NCBI GenBank assembly: GCA_002005505.1
Contig: KV908590.1
Span: 111,001-175,000, forward strand
Source of the DNA: Botryococcus braunii
Taxonomy: Eukaryota; Chlorophyta; Trebouxiophyceae
DNA length: 64,000 nt
Direction of reading: 5' to 3'
The number at the start of each line of letters is the position of its first letter. The stretch's first letter is position 1. The position numbers were made by a program, and so were the translations under genes. Below the pieces are notes generated by a model. The model saw nothing but the letters and a program-made list of their open reading frames with translations. It was not told where the DNA came from and did no database searches. Positions 30,325-47,651 of the stretch are shown here, in pieces.

Positions 30325-30886
30325 CTCACACACATTGGCAGGGAAGCGAGATGGCGAGGACTGAAGGAAGTGGGGGTTGTGTAGGGAAGCAGTGTTGCGT
30401 TTTTTGTTGGCGCAAGGAGGATCCTTTTTGGATGAAGCCCATCAGGTCTGCCTTTTTACCTGAGGTTCACTACAAGCAGCGTACTCTGGTTTTGTGCACA
30501 CTTCTGTCCAGTTGTTCAAAGAGCTCCAGTGTCTCGAGTTCATTGGAATCACACAGAGGAGAGGTACATCATCGGAATCGAGAAGACATCAAGTTGCCTG
30601 GTCTCGCAGTAAACCAATGCACCCCCCCCCCCTCCCTTCTGTAGGGGCAATTGGGTTGGGAAATGTCTAAGATGTCCCATTGACTTGGGAAACACTGAGG
30701 ATAAGAGTTTTTTCTGGTCAATCCCCCTTGTCAGCGGCTCCTACCATACCCGACAACCCTATAAAATTGATGACCTGGATCCGGAGATTTCACGGCGGCT
30801 TGGGGGAGACGGAGGAAAGGTTAGGGTAGGCCACACCTCCGAGAGAGGGGGGAGAGGAGGGAGGGGGGGGAGCGAGACAGGCGCAT

Positions 30887-32938
<2,052 letters not shown>

Positions 32939-34718
32939 CTCTCACAGGCGTGCACGTCCCCAATGACGGGGATGAGCGGGGAGGCAGGGATGTGTTCACA
33001 GTCCAGCTGGCAACGGGAAGCCAGGATGGTGAGGGGGATGGAGATGCGGCGTGTGCGTTCATTTGCCCCGTCACTCAACTGCCGTGCGGGTCGGCCCCCT
33101 TCGCAGCCATTGCATCTTGCGGGCACGTCTTCAGCCGCAGGGCCTTGCGCCAGGTAGCCTGGCTTCCCCCACTGACTCCTCCCCTCCCCGGTCTTTGGGC
33201 GGTACACTTCTCCCCCCCCCCCCCCACAAAAAAAAGAAAGGCTCCTCGCCCCCCAGGCTTGGGCGGTACACTTTTCCCCGCCCCCGGGCTTGGGCGGTAC
33301 ACTTCCTATCGGGCTCCATCCCGCACAAGACGACACTTTCTTGCTACTACGGACCTGCTGAGTCGCAGCCCCCCTCCTCCGTCTGCGGGCTTGCTATCAT
33401 GCCTGGGATTTTGCTCGTGCTGGCGTGTTGTTTAGGTTTGCTCCTTTTTGCGTCGTGGCGACTTCTACTTTTGCCCATTCTTCTTGTCCCTCCCCTTTTG
33501 GTTGTTGTTTTGAGTGGAGGGGGGAGGAGCTCTTATTTTCTCCCTTTTTTGAGGGGGTTGGACACACTTACAGACAACCTGGTGTCATGTGCGGGACGCA
33601 GCTCAGTGTGCCAACTCGCATCTGGTATTTTCAAGCTAAAGGTGACAGTGACGGGGACAGTGGCGGTTCTGACGGTGTTTCTGGCATTCTTTTGTTTTAG
33701 TCGCTTTTGCGGTACTTGTAAGGAAATGCAGTTTCTGGCAAGTGCTTAGTGAAGTCGGCCTTTCAACTGCGTTTTGTCATTCTGCCTTCTCTCTTTTTTT
33801 GGGGGAGGGGACCTCTGGGATGATGATATTGTGCATGCGCATATCGTATATGCCTGATGATTCATATGGTGTTCAATGGAAACCATAAGATGCTACATAA
33901 AACTTTCTCACTCGCCTCTTCCTCCTCCTCCTCCTCCTCCTCTTCCTCCTCCTCCTCCTCCCCCCGCCGCAGTTTTCATGGAGACAAATGGATTGGGAGA
34001 GCGGTACAGAGAACGTGTGTAGAACTTCCTTTCTGGCAATTGTTGGCGGTGAATGTGCGTGCCTATTTATGCTTGTGTCTCAGAATGCCGGTTGCATGTG
34101 TCTGTGCGCCTGCTGCTTGTTTTTTTTTGGGTCGTTTTTTTTTTTTTCCTTTTTTTTTCCTTTTTTTTGGGGGGGGGGGGGCATTTTCTCCTTCTATCAT
34201 TTTCTTCCCCCCCCCCCCTTTTTTTCACGGATTGTGTGGCTTTCCCGTTTTGATTCCCATCTTCCCATCCCCTCTGACCTCCTCTTGTTGTCGTTCACCG
34301 CCCGCCCTGTCCGGGGCCCCCTTGACATCCCCTGATCAACTCCGTCTTCACTTGGAATTTCGTCTCTTCCTACCTTCACCCCGTCATCCCGTCACACCCC
34401 TTTCCCACCGTCTCGTATGCTCCCACATGCCGCCCGGCCTGCTCCTCTTCGCATCGTCATGCAAGGGGGTGGCTGCGCGGGGTGCAGGTCAATGAGAACA
34501 CGTGCATGACGTGTGGAAAGCCTTTTCGGGATCCGGAAGATCTGGTGACGCTGAACGGCACGGAGGAGGAGGCGGCTGCTCTGCGGGAAGTGCTGGAGGT
34601 CCGCAGGCAGGCTGCCCGATTGAAAGGCCCGTCCAAGAAGCGCCGCCGCGTCCAGCACGAGCAGGGCCGCCTGGCCGGCGCTCCCCTGGACCTGCCCTTG
34701 TTGGAAGGTTGCTCCTGA
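32939..34718 (+). CDS. RTF2: Replication termination factor 2 (RTF2), C-terminal part
   Basis: RTF2 is a nuclear protein with a RING-like zinc fold that acts at stalled replication forks. Two exons join on a codon boundary: 32939-33153 and 34488-34718 (stop TGA), about 148 residues. The first reads AFICPVTQLPCG and ASCGHVFSRRALRQ; the second reads NENTCMTCGKPF, then DLVTLNGTEEE. This is the C2HC2 RING-like motif and the invariant LNGT of the family. The tail is basic (KKRRR), a possible nuclear signal. The usual family protein has another 100-plus residues before this, so the 5' exons are missing here. The first acceptor sits directly after a run of C followed by a run of G. Confidence 0.85.
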
Positions 34719-34977
34719 AGATGGGCTCTCCAAGCGGTGTTAACAGTGTTGGTTCTGCCTACATTGTCACATAAATGCATGCCACGTCGCCGCCCAGGCT
34801 GAAGTTGTGGACCCTACTCATGCGGTTGGGCGCAGCATGTGTGTTTGGAAAGTGTCAAGCACCAGATAGAAGTCTTTCTGAGCGGCCCCGGAGCGTCACA
34901 TGTCCGTTCACATGTCACTGTACAGACGGGTTCAAAGCGTGTGCTGCGTCAAGGATTGGCGGCCAGAATTCATAGGC

Positions 34978-35280
34978 AAGGAAACCAGCCACATTGTCGA
35001 TGTCAACTGAACTTGGCATGCCGCATCTGAACTCTGTCCGAGTTTCCTAGCCCAGCGCACCGCTCATGGTGGCACGTTGTCGATGTCAGCTGAAGTTTGT
35101 GTGTGCCGCGTTGCAAGCTATATAAACTTTGTATGCCGCATTTATTTCGAAGCATGTCCAGGCCCCTACATAAAGGGAATCCGCCAGAGCAGAACATCGT
35201 CACCGTCAACTGAACATTGTATGCAGGGTTAGAACTCTGTTCAGGTTTCCCAGATAAGGGAATCAGCCACAGCACAAGCA
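34978..35280. repeat. Diverged tandem repeat of about 100 bp
   Basis: Three imperfect units share AACCAGCCACA, GTCGATGTCAACTGAAC, TTGTATGCCGC and GAACTCTGTTCAGGTTTCC. It lies about 260 bases downstream of the RTF2 stop. Confidence 0.75.
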
Positions 35281-35295
35281 TTTTTGGATATATTG

Positions 35296-35317
35296 TTATG
35301 AATTGCGCAATTCATAA
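35296..35317. repeat. Perfect 22-bp palindrome
   Basis: Arms TTATGAATTGC and its exact complement meet with no spacer. Confidence 0.9.
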
Positions 35318-37037
35318 TAATATGTATGCCGAGGTCGAAGGCTATACAATGACACTAGTTCTAGTGCCAGTACTGGCAGGCCGGCTCTGTAAACCATGGA
35401 TGGCCATCTTCAAGTTTTGGGATTCTTATTTGTTTTAAGGGGAGGGGGGGGGGGGTTAACATGATTCAGCTTCGCCAAAATTTTGCAAGTATGCCGGCTG
35501 ACGGCCTGATCGCCTTGAGAGCCCAAAATTGTATCTGCAGCTGTACAGCAGAAAGGTAGGTAAGGTTCGCCGTAGACACCGGAGTGATAAGGCGTATAAC
35601 TTACTACTAATAAGCCGTTTGTATGTGTCATGTTCAGTATGGTCACTGTGTATCGTCACCCGTAAAAGTTCAAAAGAGTGGTGTTGTGTAGCTCTCTGCA
35701 CCCACACTTCAGGAAGGACGGAAGGGGTTCGTCCCGTTTAGGTTTTATTGCAGTTTTAGCCAACCTTTGAAGAATAGGCACCTCAGGTCGGGGCAAGTGG
35801 ACACCCAGGGGGGCCTGTTCCGGTATGAGCCAGCAGAGTGGGCCAACCTACAGCTAGGCTGCTGAAGGCTGACGGGGCTTTTTGGAGTAACACAACAAGT
35901 CCTGCAGGCCAACACAGCAACGAGCAACCCGTCGGAAGCGCACATGTGTACACAAGCCTGTCTTCCTTTCCTTAAGCCTGTCTGGGAGGCTCTGCGACAG
36001 CAGAATCAACTCGTGCCGCTTTCCTTGAGGGGCGTGGAGTCTCTGAAATTTCTAAAAATAGTTTAAAATTTCTGAAATTTTTAATAAGCCGCCATGACTT
36101 GGTCCTGCTGTCGGAGAACCTCCCAGACAGGCTTGTGCGTCTTCTCCGTACGAGTGTCAGCCCTGTGGAAGGCTCACACTGCATGCAGAATGGAGGGAAT
36201 GGTCCAAACAACCCGACAACCAGACGATTTTCTTGAGGGGCATAGATCTAGAGCTCAGGGGGCAGAACGGAGGAATGGAGACTGGAGAATGGAGGAATGG
36301 TGGTGGGGCTTGGACTCGGGCGTTGTATGCAATGACAGACAATGAGCGCTGTTCCTGTTGAAGGAATCTGAAGACGAAAGAAGCACGGTCAAAAAGCCGC
36401 TGTAGCCCAAGAAGGCATACCCGAAAGAGCCTGGGAAAAGGGAAGATGGAACTCCCACCCCCGAAGAATGTGACACATTAGGCCATACGCCCTCCTGTAC
36501 AGTTGCAATATTGATTAATCTTCTACAGTTATGGGATCAGAGCTTAGGACAATGTCAGTGAACCCCCAAACACCCATAACTCCCCCCCCCCCCTTTTCCC
36601 CTACAGTATACAAATACAGGAAATCAACACTTAAAACTCCCTGTGAAGTCTTATTATACCTTTGGTTGTAAACTGGCCCTAGCACAACAGAAGTGAAACC
36701 AACTATTTTTTTAGCTCATCCTTAACCCCTTGAAACATTAATGTTGACACATTCTTTCAACATTAATGTTTCAACATTAATATTTTAGACCTTGGATGGC
36801 AGCCTGCAGGTGATAGCCTTGATGGATACCTAGGAGGGCTTACAGCCCAAGGCTGAATGGCGGCACTGGCCAGTGCACTACTGGTGGCACGAGGTGTGAT
36901 CACTAAAGAGAAGCAGAACCACGCAGGTGTAAAAACTGTGTGTACACATGTGCTTCCTCCTCAAATGCGTCTAGAAGAGAAGTGAATATGAAAAGTGAGC
37001 ATATTTCGATGATGTCCAATTGCGTCTTTCACTGTAG
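35318..37037. other. Spacer without recognised gene
   Basis: Unique DNA with G runs near 35446, C runs near 36580 and the inverted repeat at 36730-36774. No supported exon. Confidence 0.5.
36730..36774. repeat. 18-bp perfect inverted repeat
   Basis: Arms of 18 bp (core GAAACATTAATGTTGA) flank a 9-base loop. A third partial copy of AACATTAAT follows at once. It could form a hairpin. Confidence 0.9.
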
Positions 37038-38371
37038 TTGTGGATGTTCCGATCACAACTGAGGGGAAGAGAGACTCAAATTACATGGAGAGGAGCAGGA
37101 GAGCACGTGCAGTACTGGCACGGCCCGTTCTGTACGGACGCGGTGCCACCTTCCTGCGGCTCTCAGTTCCTGATGATCCGATGCACGGGACCGGCAAAGC
37201 TGGAATAAAATCTCCGCTCTCAATCAAGGAACATGACTACAACTGTCATTTTTGTATAAGCAAGTACTCCCCTTTCTACCAGGATTTTTTCTTGAATTTC
37301 GAAAAGTGTCTGTGGTTTTGACGGGCCCTCCGTTCGATCGTCTCGCCAAGGCAATCCCTCTCATTCCTGGCGTATACGCAGATCCTGTTTTATCAAGTTG
37401 AAATTTAATTATTTTTCTGCTCAAATGTACGTTTTTGTCGATGATGGCTATGATCAAAATTACTTCGCGGTGTCTTCTGTGGGGCACACCTCGCCGGGTT
37501 GGGATCCACTTTCCCAATTGCGTTAAGTTTTGTGCTGCCCTCATATAGGTTGTTGAATTTTATCAGCGTGAAGGACCATTGCTGCTGCATTGGTATCTGC
37601 GCCCTCTGAGCTGGTCGCCGCACTGCAGGGGCAGTACGAGCGAAGATCGACAGCAATCTCGGCATTGAGAATTTTTGAAACTAAAGGAAAGCATCAGAAA
37701 CAGATATCAAGACATTTTTACCCGTTAGGGTGTCTGACTCATGTTGATATTCGGAGGGTTTACCGGCCGTGGAACCTTGGAGGTGAGGGATCCCGACTAG
37801 CTCGACCCTGTCATCGCACATGGTATTTAAATAGAAGGAGAGAAATTATGAGTGGTTCAAATCATGAATCAGATGAATATGTATCAAAAATTGTATTTTC
37901 ACACACCCTGCATAGCGTGCTTCTTTGGAGGCGAATACTAGGTTCTCAGCGAATCATGGATTGAAAAACATCCTGCAAGAAACTTTCTCGAGATTATGCA
38001 ATGGGACTCCAGCTGATAATATGTTTGACTTGGACTACCCAAATATTCTGAGGAAGGTATCTTTGAGTCCAAGGATTATGCGAGGAGTGTCAATAACTTG
38101 TTGGGTAGGGTCTGATTTGATGTTTTGCCCTCCCCTTTAGATCCAATGTCACCCCGAACGTCGAATGCTTTCATCGAATCTCCCATGGCTTCTGGCCAAA
38201 AACATTTATCAATGCCAAGCTCCACTGCCACCACCTGGCAGCTTTGAGTTTCACTCAACTCCTTGCTCAAAATCTGCAGCATTCCCTACTGATTGTTCAC
38301 CACTTTATGATCATTCAAGTGTCGCCATAAACTTGTTGGGGCAATTGTCGCAGGATGTGACCGAAGGCTGA
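37038..38371 (+). CDS. Unrecognised multi-exon gene, 3' part
   Basis: Exon 37916-38056 follows a GCATAG acceptor, reads LKNILQETFSRLCNG and MFDLDYPNILRK, and ends at GTATCT. The terminal exon 38141-38371 follows CCCTTTAG on the same codon boundary, reads SNLPWLLAKNIYQCQ and SVAINLLGQLSQDV, and stops with TGA. A likely upstream exon starts at 37038 after CACTGTAG and reads VLYGRGATFLRLSVPDDP and GTGKAGIKSPLSI; its donor is not resolved. The residues look like a soluble protein with conserved-looking blocks. I do not recognise it. The link between the first exon and the last two is inferred from strand and distance only. Confidence 0.5.
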
Positions 38372-39557
<1,186 letters not shown>

Positions 39558-41521
39558 GGATCGACAACGGTTGTAACCCTTTTGCTGATGTGGGGTTGCT
39601 TCCATCTGTGACGCAGGGCCCCATCCTGGCGTGTTTTCCCCGCCCCGATCCCTTGCTAAGGATACCGGCCCAGTCCCTGCTGGGGGACCCTGGGCGCCGG
39701 GGCCCTCCAGAGTGCCCGAGCCCCAAAAAGGACAGCCTCGGTACCGGTGCCCACCCCAAGAAGCCTGAACCTCGCACCGGACTGCTACACAGCCTTGGGA
39801 ACATGAGAATCTTCCACTCCTTGAGGGGGTCACCCCCTCCCAGCCACGCAGCTTCAGATGCGCAACGGGCAAAGAAGGCCCGACCCCGCTCCTTCCTGCG
39901 TAGGGAGGCCCCACGGCGATGCCCAGACGGTGCGGGCGCCAGCGGGGACGCGGCTTGCCCCATACTTCAGCCGGAGCGGAGGCAGAGCAGCAATGATGGC
40001 CCTGAGAGTGCTGCCCGAAGCTGCGCAGGGTCCAGGGTCACGTCTCGAAAGCACGACAGACAGTCCTTAGAGACCTGCTCTGCCCCCGGGGAGGGCCCTT
40101 CAAATACAGGGGACCGGGGGGAGCCGCAAGGGGAGGGAGAGGGGAAGGGACGGTGGAAAGGCGGACTTCGCCGAAGAGCTCACCGGTTCAAACCCGTGGC
40201 AGAGCCGGACCCAAATCCCCGGTCTTCTTCCCTTTTTTCCTTCCTCGCCTGCCTCGGCTCCCGGCCCATGGTGCGGGGAGGACGCCTGGCCCAACGCCGC
40301 GGGGGCCCCCTTGCCTGTTTAGGCTACACCGGTCCGTCCAGCGAGGCAGAGACCTGGACACCCGTTGCGCGTGTGTATAAGGAACAGCCCTTCGGCCCCG
40401 CTCCAGAGGCAGCGATCGGCCACCTGGGGTACCTGGGGCACGGGTCCCCCCTGCCCGCAGCCAAGCTTCGGCCGATGCCGCACCGCGGGGCGCGACCCCG
40501 TGACAGCGAGTGCATATTGGATTCTGCGCAGCTGGAATGGGGCCCGGTGAGGCTGATCCACTCGGGCGCGGAGGGCTCCTCCTCTTTGGAGAGTACCTGC
40601 GGGACCAGCTCCAGCGAAGAAGGCTCCCTGGAAGTCGCGGAGCACATCGACTGGCACCAGCTGCTCATTCTGTCCCGTCTGATGGGCGCTGTACCGCACG
40701 GCTTGGAAGAGGCCTCCGAGTTTGACGATCTGCCGCCGGGGCTCCCCTCGGGACCGATGTACAAGCCCCCAGCCAAGCAGATGGCTTGGCAGCGGCATGC
40801 GGGTCCCGCTCCCACTCCCGCGACCGAAGTCATGTCGCGGGCATGCGCCCCGCCTGCTCCCGCCACCCTCCCAGCCAGGGGCTGGCCCGCAGCAGGGTCC
40901 TGGTGGGGGGACTCCCCCAAAAAAGCGCCCCCGTCAGTCCGTACCGCCATCATGAACGTCGAGGAACGATACCAGCTGGACGGGCTCAAGGCGCGGGACC
41001 GGGACCGGGACCGGGAGGCCTGTGGCGCATGGCAGGGTGACGCAAGCCCGCCAGTGAATGTCGCCTGCTGGTCCACGAGCCCCGACTGGCTCCAGAGCAC
41101 CTTCAGGGGAGGCCGAGGAGATGGTCCCACGGCACCCCAGGGGACCCCATGGGTTGCTGCAGGTGACTGGAGCGCATCCTCCGGCAATCAGGCATCCAGC
41201 ACGCGCTCTGCGTACAAAACGTGGGAAGCGAAGCCCCCGGGGGCTTCTGCGGGACCCCTGTATGGCTGGGCTCGAGAGACCGCTTTCTGGGAGACCTCCC
41301 CCTTCGAGAGCTACAACTGGTGTCTGCCCCACCAGCAGGTCCTGGTGGACGTGCGAGAGGCGGCGTGCTGTGACACATTCAGCAGGAATGCCTCCTTCAG
41401 CAGTGCCATGAATCTGGCGGGGGGCGGGTCCCGCACGCAAACCCTGTCGGACGAGATTCACAACGTGCGCCGGTTCTCCAGCCAGGAGTCCGCCATCTCT
41501 TTCAACCTGTGGCTGCCTTGA
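39558..41521 (+). CDS. Long GC-rich open exon, unrecognised protein
   Basis: An open frame of about 650 codons, clearly richer in G and C than its flanks, ending at TGA 41519-41521 just before a GA array. It has no in-frame ATG near its left edge: it opens after a stop at 39555, so it is probably a terminal exon. GACGCAG at about 39611-39617 is a plausible acceptor. The protein is rich in Pro, Gly, Ser and Arg, with a short RDRDRDRE run. More ordered-looking stretches include HIDWHQLLILSRLMGAV and NVEERYQLDGLKA. No signal peptide, membrane segment or known motif is visible; it is probably largely disordered and regulatory. Other frames are also fairly open because of composition, so coding is likely but not proven. 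Confidence 0.5.
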
Positions 41522-41562
41522 GGGCACGGGCCCACACCCCCCCTCCCCTGAAGGAGGGGGGG

Positions 41563-42930
<1,368 letters not shown>

Positions 42931-43101
42931 CAGTCCTTAAAGAGCTGTATGCAGCCCTTACAGAGCTGTATGCAGTGCTTAAGGAGCTGTACGCAGACCT
43001 TCAAGAGCTGTTTGCAGTCCTTAAAAGATTGTATGCATTTCTTGGAGGAGCTTTATGAAGTTCTAAATGGACTGTATGCAGTCCTTAATCGACTGTGTAC
43101 A
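42931..43101 (+). repeat. 21-bp minisatellite encoding a heptad-like repeat
   Basis: About eight imperfect 21-bp units of the form GAGCTGTATGCAGTCCTTAAG. The first six stay in one frame and would read ELYAVLK-type heptads before a stop at 43056-43058. The open frame can begin at an ATG at 42850. No splice context or family is recognised, so this may be only a minisatellite. Confidence 0.7.
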
Positions 43102-46100
43102 GTAACTTATGACCCTGGTGGTACAAGATTACAAAACACAAGTCATGGTGACCAGCATAGTGGCAGGTCCAGCGCCTGACCTGCTCGTGCTTGTCCGGAC
43201 TTGAGGAAAGGAACTGTCCTACTTCACAATCAGCACAACGTGGCTTTCATTGAAAGTCAGGTTTCGGTCGGAGCAGTCGCATTATCGTTATTTTTTTGGA
43301 GGTAAAGCTCTTCCAACATGTCACGAGCTGGTGGCCTTGCGGACTGGCTATGTTTCCTGATGCTGTGAAGTTTCATCGCCGGTTGGGCGAATTTGATTTG
43401 TCAATTGGAACCGCGTGCCGATTGGTAAGCAAGGGACCCATTGTGTTGAGCTCATCGACGAGACCAGGAGACAAGCCAAGCAAGGCTGGGGGAGTCGTCC
43501 TGAACTTGAAATAAGGAAAGGTCGCGATCCATGAAGTGCGAGTCCAGCGTGGTTGTGGGGGAATCAAGCTCTCTTCTGTAGATGTGGCACAGAGAGTAAG
43601 ACAAGCTCTCTTTGCGCGGGAGAGACTTGGGGCAAGGGGGCAAAGGGGAAAAGGAAACTACGATACGTCTCTCCGACACGGGACTGACCCAAATTTGTTG
43701 AGGGTGCTTCGGCACCCACGTCATTTTTTGACATTTATGGCGAATTTGGTGGCGCCTGGCTGGAGTTTCTTCAGAGCAGCAGATCGGGGTCGACGTTCAT
43801 TTACACACGGAAGGAGGCGAGGGACCCTTACCAAGCGGTGGGGTGAGAAACGTGTTTGATAAACTCAAAAACATCTCGTTGGAACAGGAATTTGAAGTGT
43901 AACCGCTATGATGTTACATGGAAGCAGGCACGTGCCCCCTGGGTGGCGTTGCAGAGGGGTGCCGAGACGTAATGCCAAAGAAACGTGTTTACTAATGACC
44001 TCCGGGCGTTCCTCCCCTTTGGGGGGAACGGACCCAGGAAGCGTCACGTGAAGTTTGACATGTGGGCTGGTGTTGTGGTCATCCCCACATGCGCACGTGG
44101 TGCCAGAGTACACGAGCAACCACCCTAGGCCCTACTTTATGAGTTGCAGAGGCCGTGTGTCTAGGCTGCACTGTACAATCAAGGCTTTCGTCTGTCCTAC
44201 GAATCTGCACGTAGGCTTCAATTTCATTTATTTAGAATGAACAGTGAAGCATTCAAATTTGGTGCCTGTTGATCGGTTCCATGAGAGCATTTGCAGCCCG
44301 GGATTGGATGCCTGAGCCTGTGGGCATCTGATGCCTAATAATATTTATAAACGCCAGCAGAGCGAGCAACATGGCCCCAACCTGGGATGGCAACGGGCAT
44401 GCAGGCAAGCACATGTTCCACTCGTTAAGGAATGTCGCAGTTGCAATGCGAGGGCGGATCTCCAGACATTTTTTGGGATCGGAACAAAAGTAAAGAAACA
44501 GGCCGGGGGAAGCGGGTTCCATACGTATGGGAGCTGCTTCAACGTGCGGCGGGAGGGTGGCTCTGTTAACACACCTCCATCTTGAGCTGAAGGCAGGGTC
44601 CTTTCAGACCGCACACGTGTTTGTTTACAGTGCAGGGTTTCAATCCCCGGCCTCTGTCTTGGCCTTAGTGAGGTAGATAGGGTATATACATATATATGTG
44701 CCAGGAGCCTGGCAAAAAATCCTACTTTACAGTGCCAGTAAACACTAAGAGCATGACACGTGCATCTGGTGCTGTGTATCTGGTACAGTGCATGGCCTCT
44801 TCGAGAGTTATTATACTTGGAGGCTCAGCCAGCAGGATACAGGACTCGAGCCTAAAACCTGCACAAAGACACAGCGATGCTCGGCACTTGACACGAGATT
44901 TTTTGCTCTCTTTAGATAATACGTACTTGCCTGTCGTGTTTGAGATCCTGCGAGTTAGGCTGGCGTTCAGGGAATAGAAAATTGGACCGTTTGATAGGAT
45001 CTTGAAGCGGCCCTCTGATGCCGTTTAGGGTGCATGCCACTCTGAGAGACTGGCGTGAGTGCTTGTGTTATTTGTTAGAATATGTTTTGGCAAAAGGGAC
45101 CCCAAACTGTGAGAGTCCCCAAGCGAAGTTAGCATCGCTCTTAGTTAAGATGCTCATTTCAAACGCACTGGCCTAACTCAGCAGTGTTCAACTGGCTTGA
45201 GACTCGGCAAGAGGGAGAGCATCCTTGTTACTAACAAGCATGGATTGGTTCCAGGGGGCTCACCACTGCCCAACCCTCCACCGCTGGGTCCCTGTGTTGG
45301 GAAGTGCTGAGGGAAGTTAACTTAAGTCACTCAAAGTTACTGTGACGCCCATCTTCAAGGAACTGTTGAGGACTGCTTCTGAGACAGCGCCTCACTTGGA
45401 AGTGGTCACGTGCCCCAACGCAATCCCCATTAGGGAAACTTGGGGACTCCCCAAGTGTCCATGAGGTCCACCTGCTGCTCGGCAGTTGTGCTGCAGTACA
45501 TTTGAGTTGAAGGCTCCTTGCGGGTGCGGACAATGGAGTGCCAATTTGCACTGTTCATTTCTTTCTCAGTACTTTTGGTAATAGTACCAAAGATAATGCC
45601 TGTTGCATTGCGGCAAAGCGATGATGAAGTCGCCGTTGCCTTTACAGAGGGCGTTGCGAGTTGCCCCTGGCAACTTTGTGATAACAATAGTATTATCATG
45701 ATATATCGACGACCCAAAATGGAAGCAGTGGAAGGAATATCTGTCCTCAGCCATACCTGGGGGCTGGTCCTCTTCCCAGGACACTTCTTTGCTCTGAAGT
45801 AAGGAAAGGCTGTTGCTCCCATTGATTTGCGTGAGCCATTGCCGCCAAGTATGGATGATAGAGCGTCGAAAATGCTAGTCGACTGCCATACTTCAAGTAC
45901 TATTGGCGGCCTCTGTTTCAGAACTAGGCCGCAGAACCCTGAAATCGGGGGTTGCTCGAAACATGATTTGAACCAGTAATTGCTTGGAGCTCCTGCACTT
46001 GTGCTGCAGACCCTCAGGCAAGCGAACAATACATTTAGGACTTGTTGGCTTCATCATCTAAGCAGGCGCATACGCCTCATGTGAAACAGCAGTGCTGGTG

Positions 46101-47186
46101 ATGAGAAGCGAGCTCAGTAACGCTGCAGACCTTTTAGCCGGCGGCATTTTTAACTTTTCTTTTAGGTTAGGGTTGGTACGAGGAGCTTCCTCTCTGCCAG
46201 AAACAAGGCTGTCTGCGCCAAGTGGCGCATCCTGCATCTGCCACGCATGGTCGAGGCCAAATTGTGTACACACCACGTAGTGATTCATGGTTTCATATTT
46301 CTAAAGGGACCCGGCAATGAAGCCCGCGCATTATGCACGGTAGCAGAAACGGATGCATGTTCGTTGCTGCCTGCTATGATATGTTCTTATGCAAGGACCC
46401 GGCTCAGCTTGGGAAGGTCTGTAATATAAGCTTCGTCATCTGTAATGTAAGCTTTGTCGGGCGTGAATCTCCCCCCCCCCCCCGGTGTCTGATGGTGAGT
46501 ATCGACTTGCGATTTTCTCGAGGAGTAGTTATCTCTTGGAATCTCCCCTGCTAGTTGCTTTGAGACGGGCTACCATTTCAGATTGATGCATTTGCTTAAC
46601 ACTTTGACCTGCTTGGGAGACAGCGATTTAACGGAATGGTTGGGTAGGGGTTGTGCCTGCAACTGGTGGTAAATTGTTAGTGGCAACGTGGGGAACGTTA
46701 AGACACAGGCTTGAAGAATAAGCCCACTGCCAGTGAAAATATGGGCTCCGGGGTTATCAAACAAGGAAACAGGGGACTGGTTCTAGTAAGAAGAATTAAC
46801 GGGGAGATGAAGGTGGAAGACAAGGGGAAAGGTTGAAGGAGTGAGGCCCTGGGAAGGAAGAAGGAAAGAGACCGGAAAGTGAGATTGGGTGAGGAACGAG
46901 GAGGAGGAGGAGGAGGAGGAGGAGGGGACCCGGAGAGGAAGAGCGTATAGCAGGTTACTGAAGGCGGCGATGCGAAGGGGAAGCGTGAGCGAAGACAATG
47001 GGGGGGGGTTAAGGGAAAGGGGAGAAGGGGATGGAGAGGACAGAGAATGAATGCTCGGGCAGGGAAGCAGGAATGCAAGTGGAAGTATGTGAAAAAAACG
47101 GCATGGGAAGGAGATGGTGAAAGGCAAAGGGAAGGATTCTACGTCTTCAAGATTCTACCTTTTTTGGGAGAGCGAAAACACGCACG

Positions 47187-47187
<1 letters not shown>

Positions 47188-47227
<40 letters not shown>

Positions 47228-47232
47228 CCCCC

Positions 47233-47282
<50 letters not shown>

Positions 47283-47390
47283 ACATACACACACACACCC
47301 ACACACACACACACACACACACACGCACGCACACACACACACACACGCACGCACACACACACACACACGCGCGCGCACGCATGCATGCAC
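47188..47390. repeat. (CA)n block with C-run and GCAC interruptions
   Basis: About 200 bases of CA with a 12-C run and repeated CGCACGCA patches. Confidence 0.97.
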
Positions 47391-47603
47391 GCGCAGTTTT
47401 CTTGGCCGATGTCTGAAATTGTAAAAGTTGCCTTGTTTGCATGAGTGTTTACGTAGTTGCTGATGTTGGCAAAGGCATTTTGAGCGGGAAAATACAAAGC
47501 AAAAACGTAGATGAGGTCCTAACATGCATCCATCCATGTGCTTACTCCTAAAAGGGCATGAGGACCAGTCACGAACGTCACGTCATACTTGCGCTGCAGC
47601 TAA

Positions 47604-47651
47604 TTGATCAACATGTAATTCAATTATATTGATCAACATGTAATTCAATTA
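47604..47651. repeat. 25-bp direct repeat
   Basis: TTGATCAACATGTAATTCAA plus TTA occurs twice, separated by TA. It contains the palindromes TTGATCAA and ACATGT. Confidence 0.9.

Noticed and set aside
30727..30819. Possible exon reading YKIDDLDPEISRRLGG
   Set aside because: It is bounded by CAG and GTTAGG, but no partner exon in phase was found and one neighbouring frame is equally open.
40165..40210. GGTTCAAACCC resembling a tRNA T-arm
   Set aside because: No acceptor, D or anticodon arms fold around it, and it lies within the GC-rich open exon.
45533..45802. Signal-peptide-like open frame of 89 codons
   Set aside because: It is isolated, with no splice sites, conserved motif or neighbouring exons.
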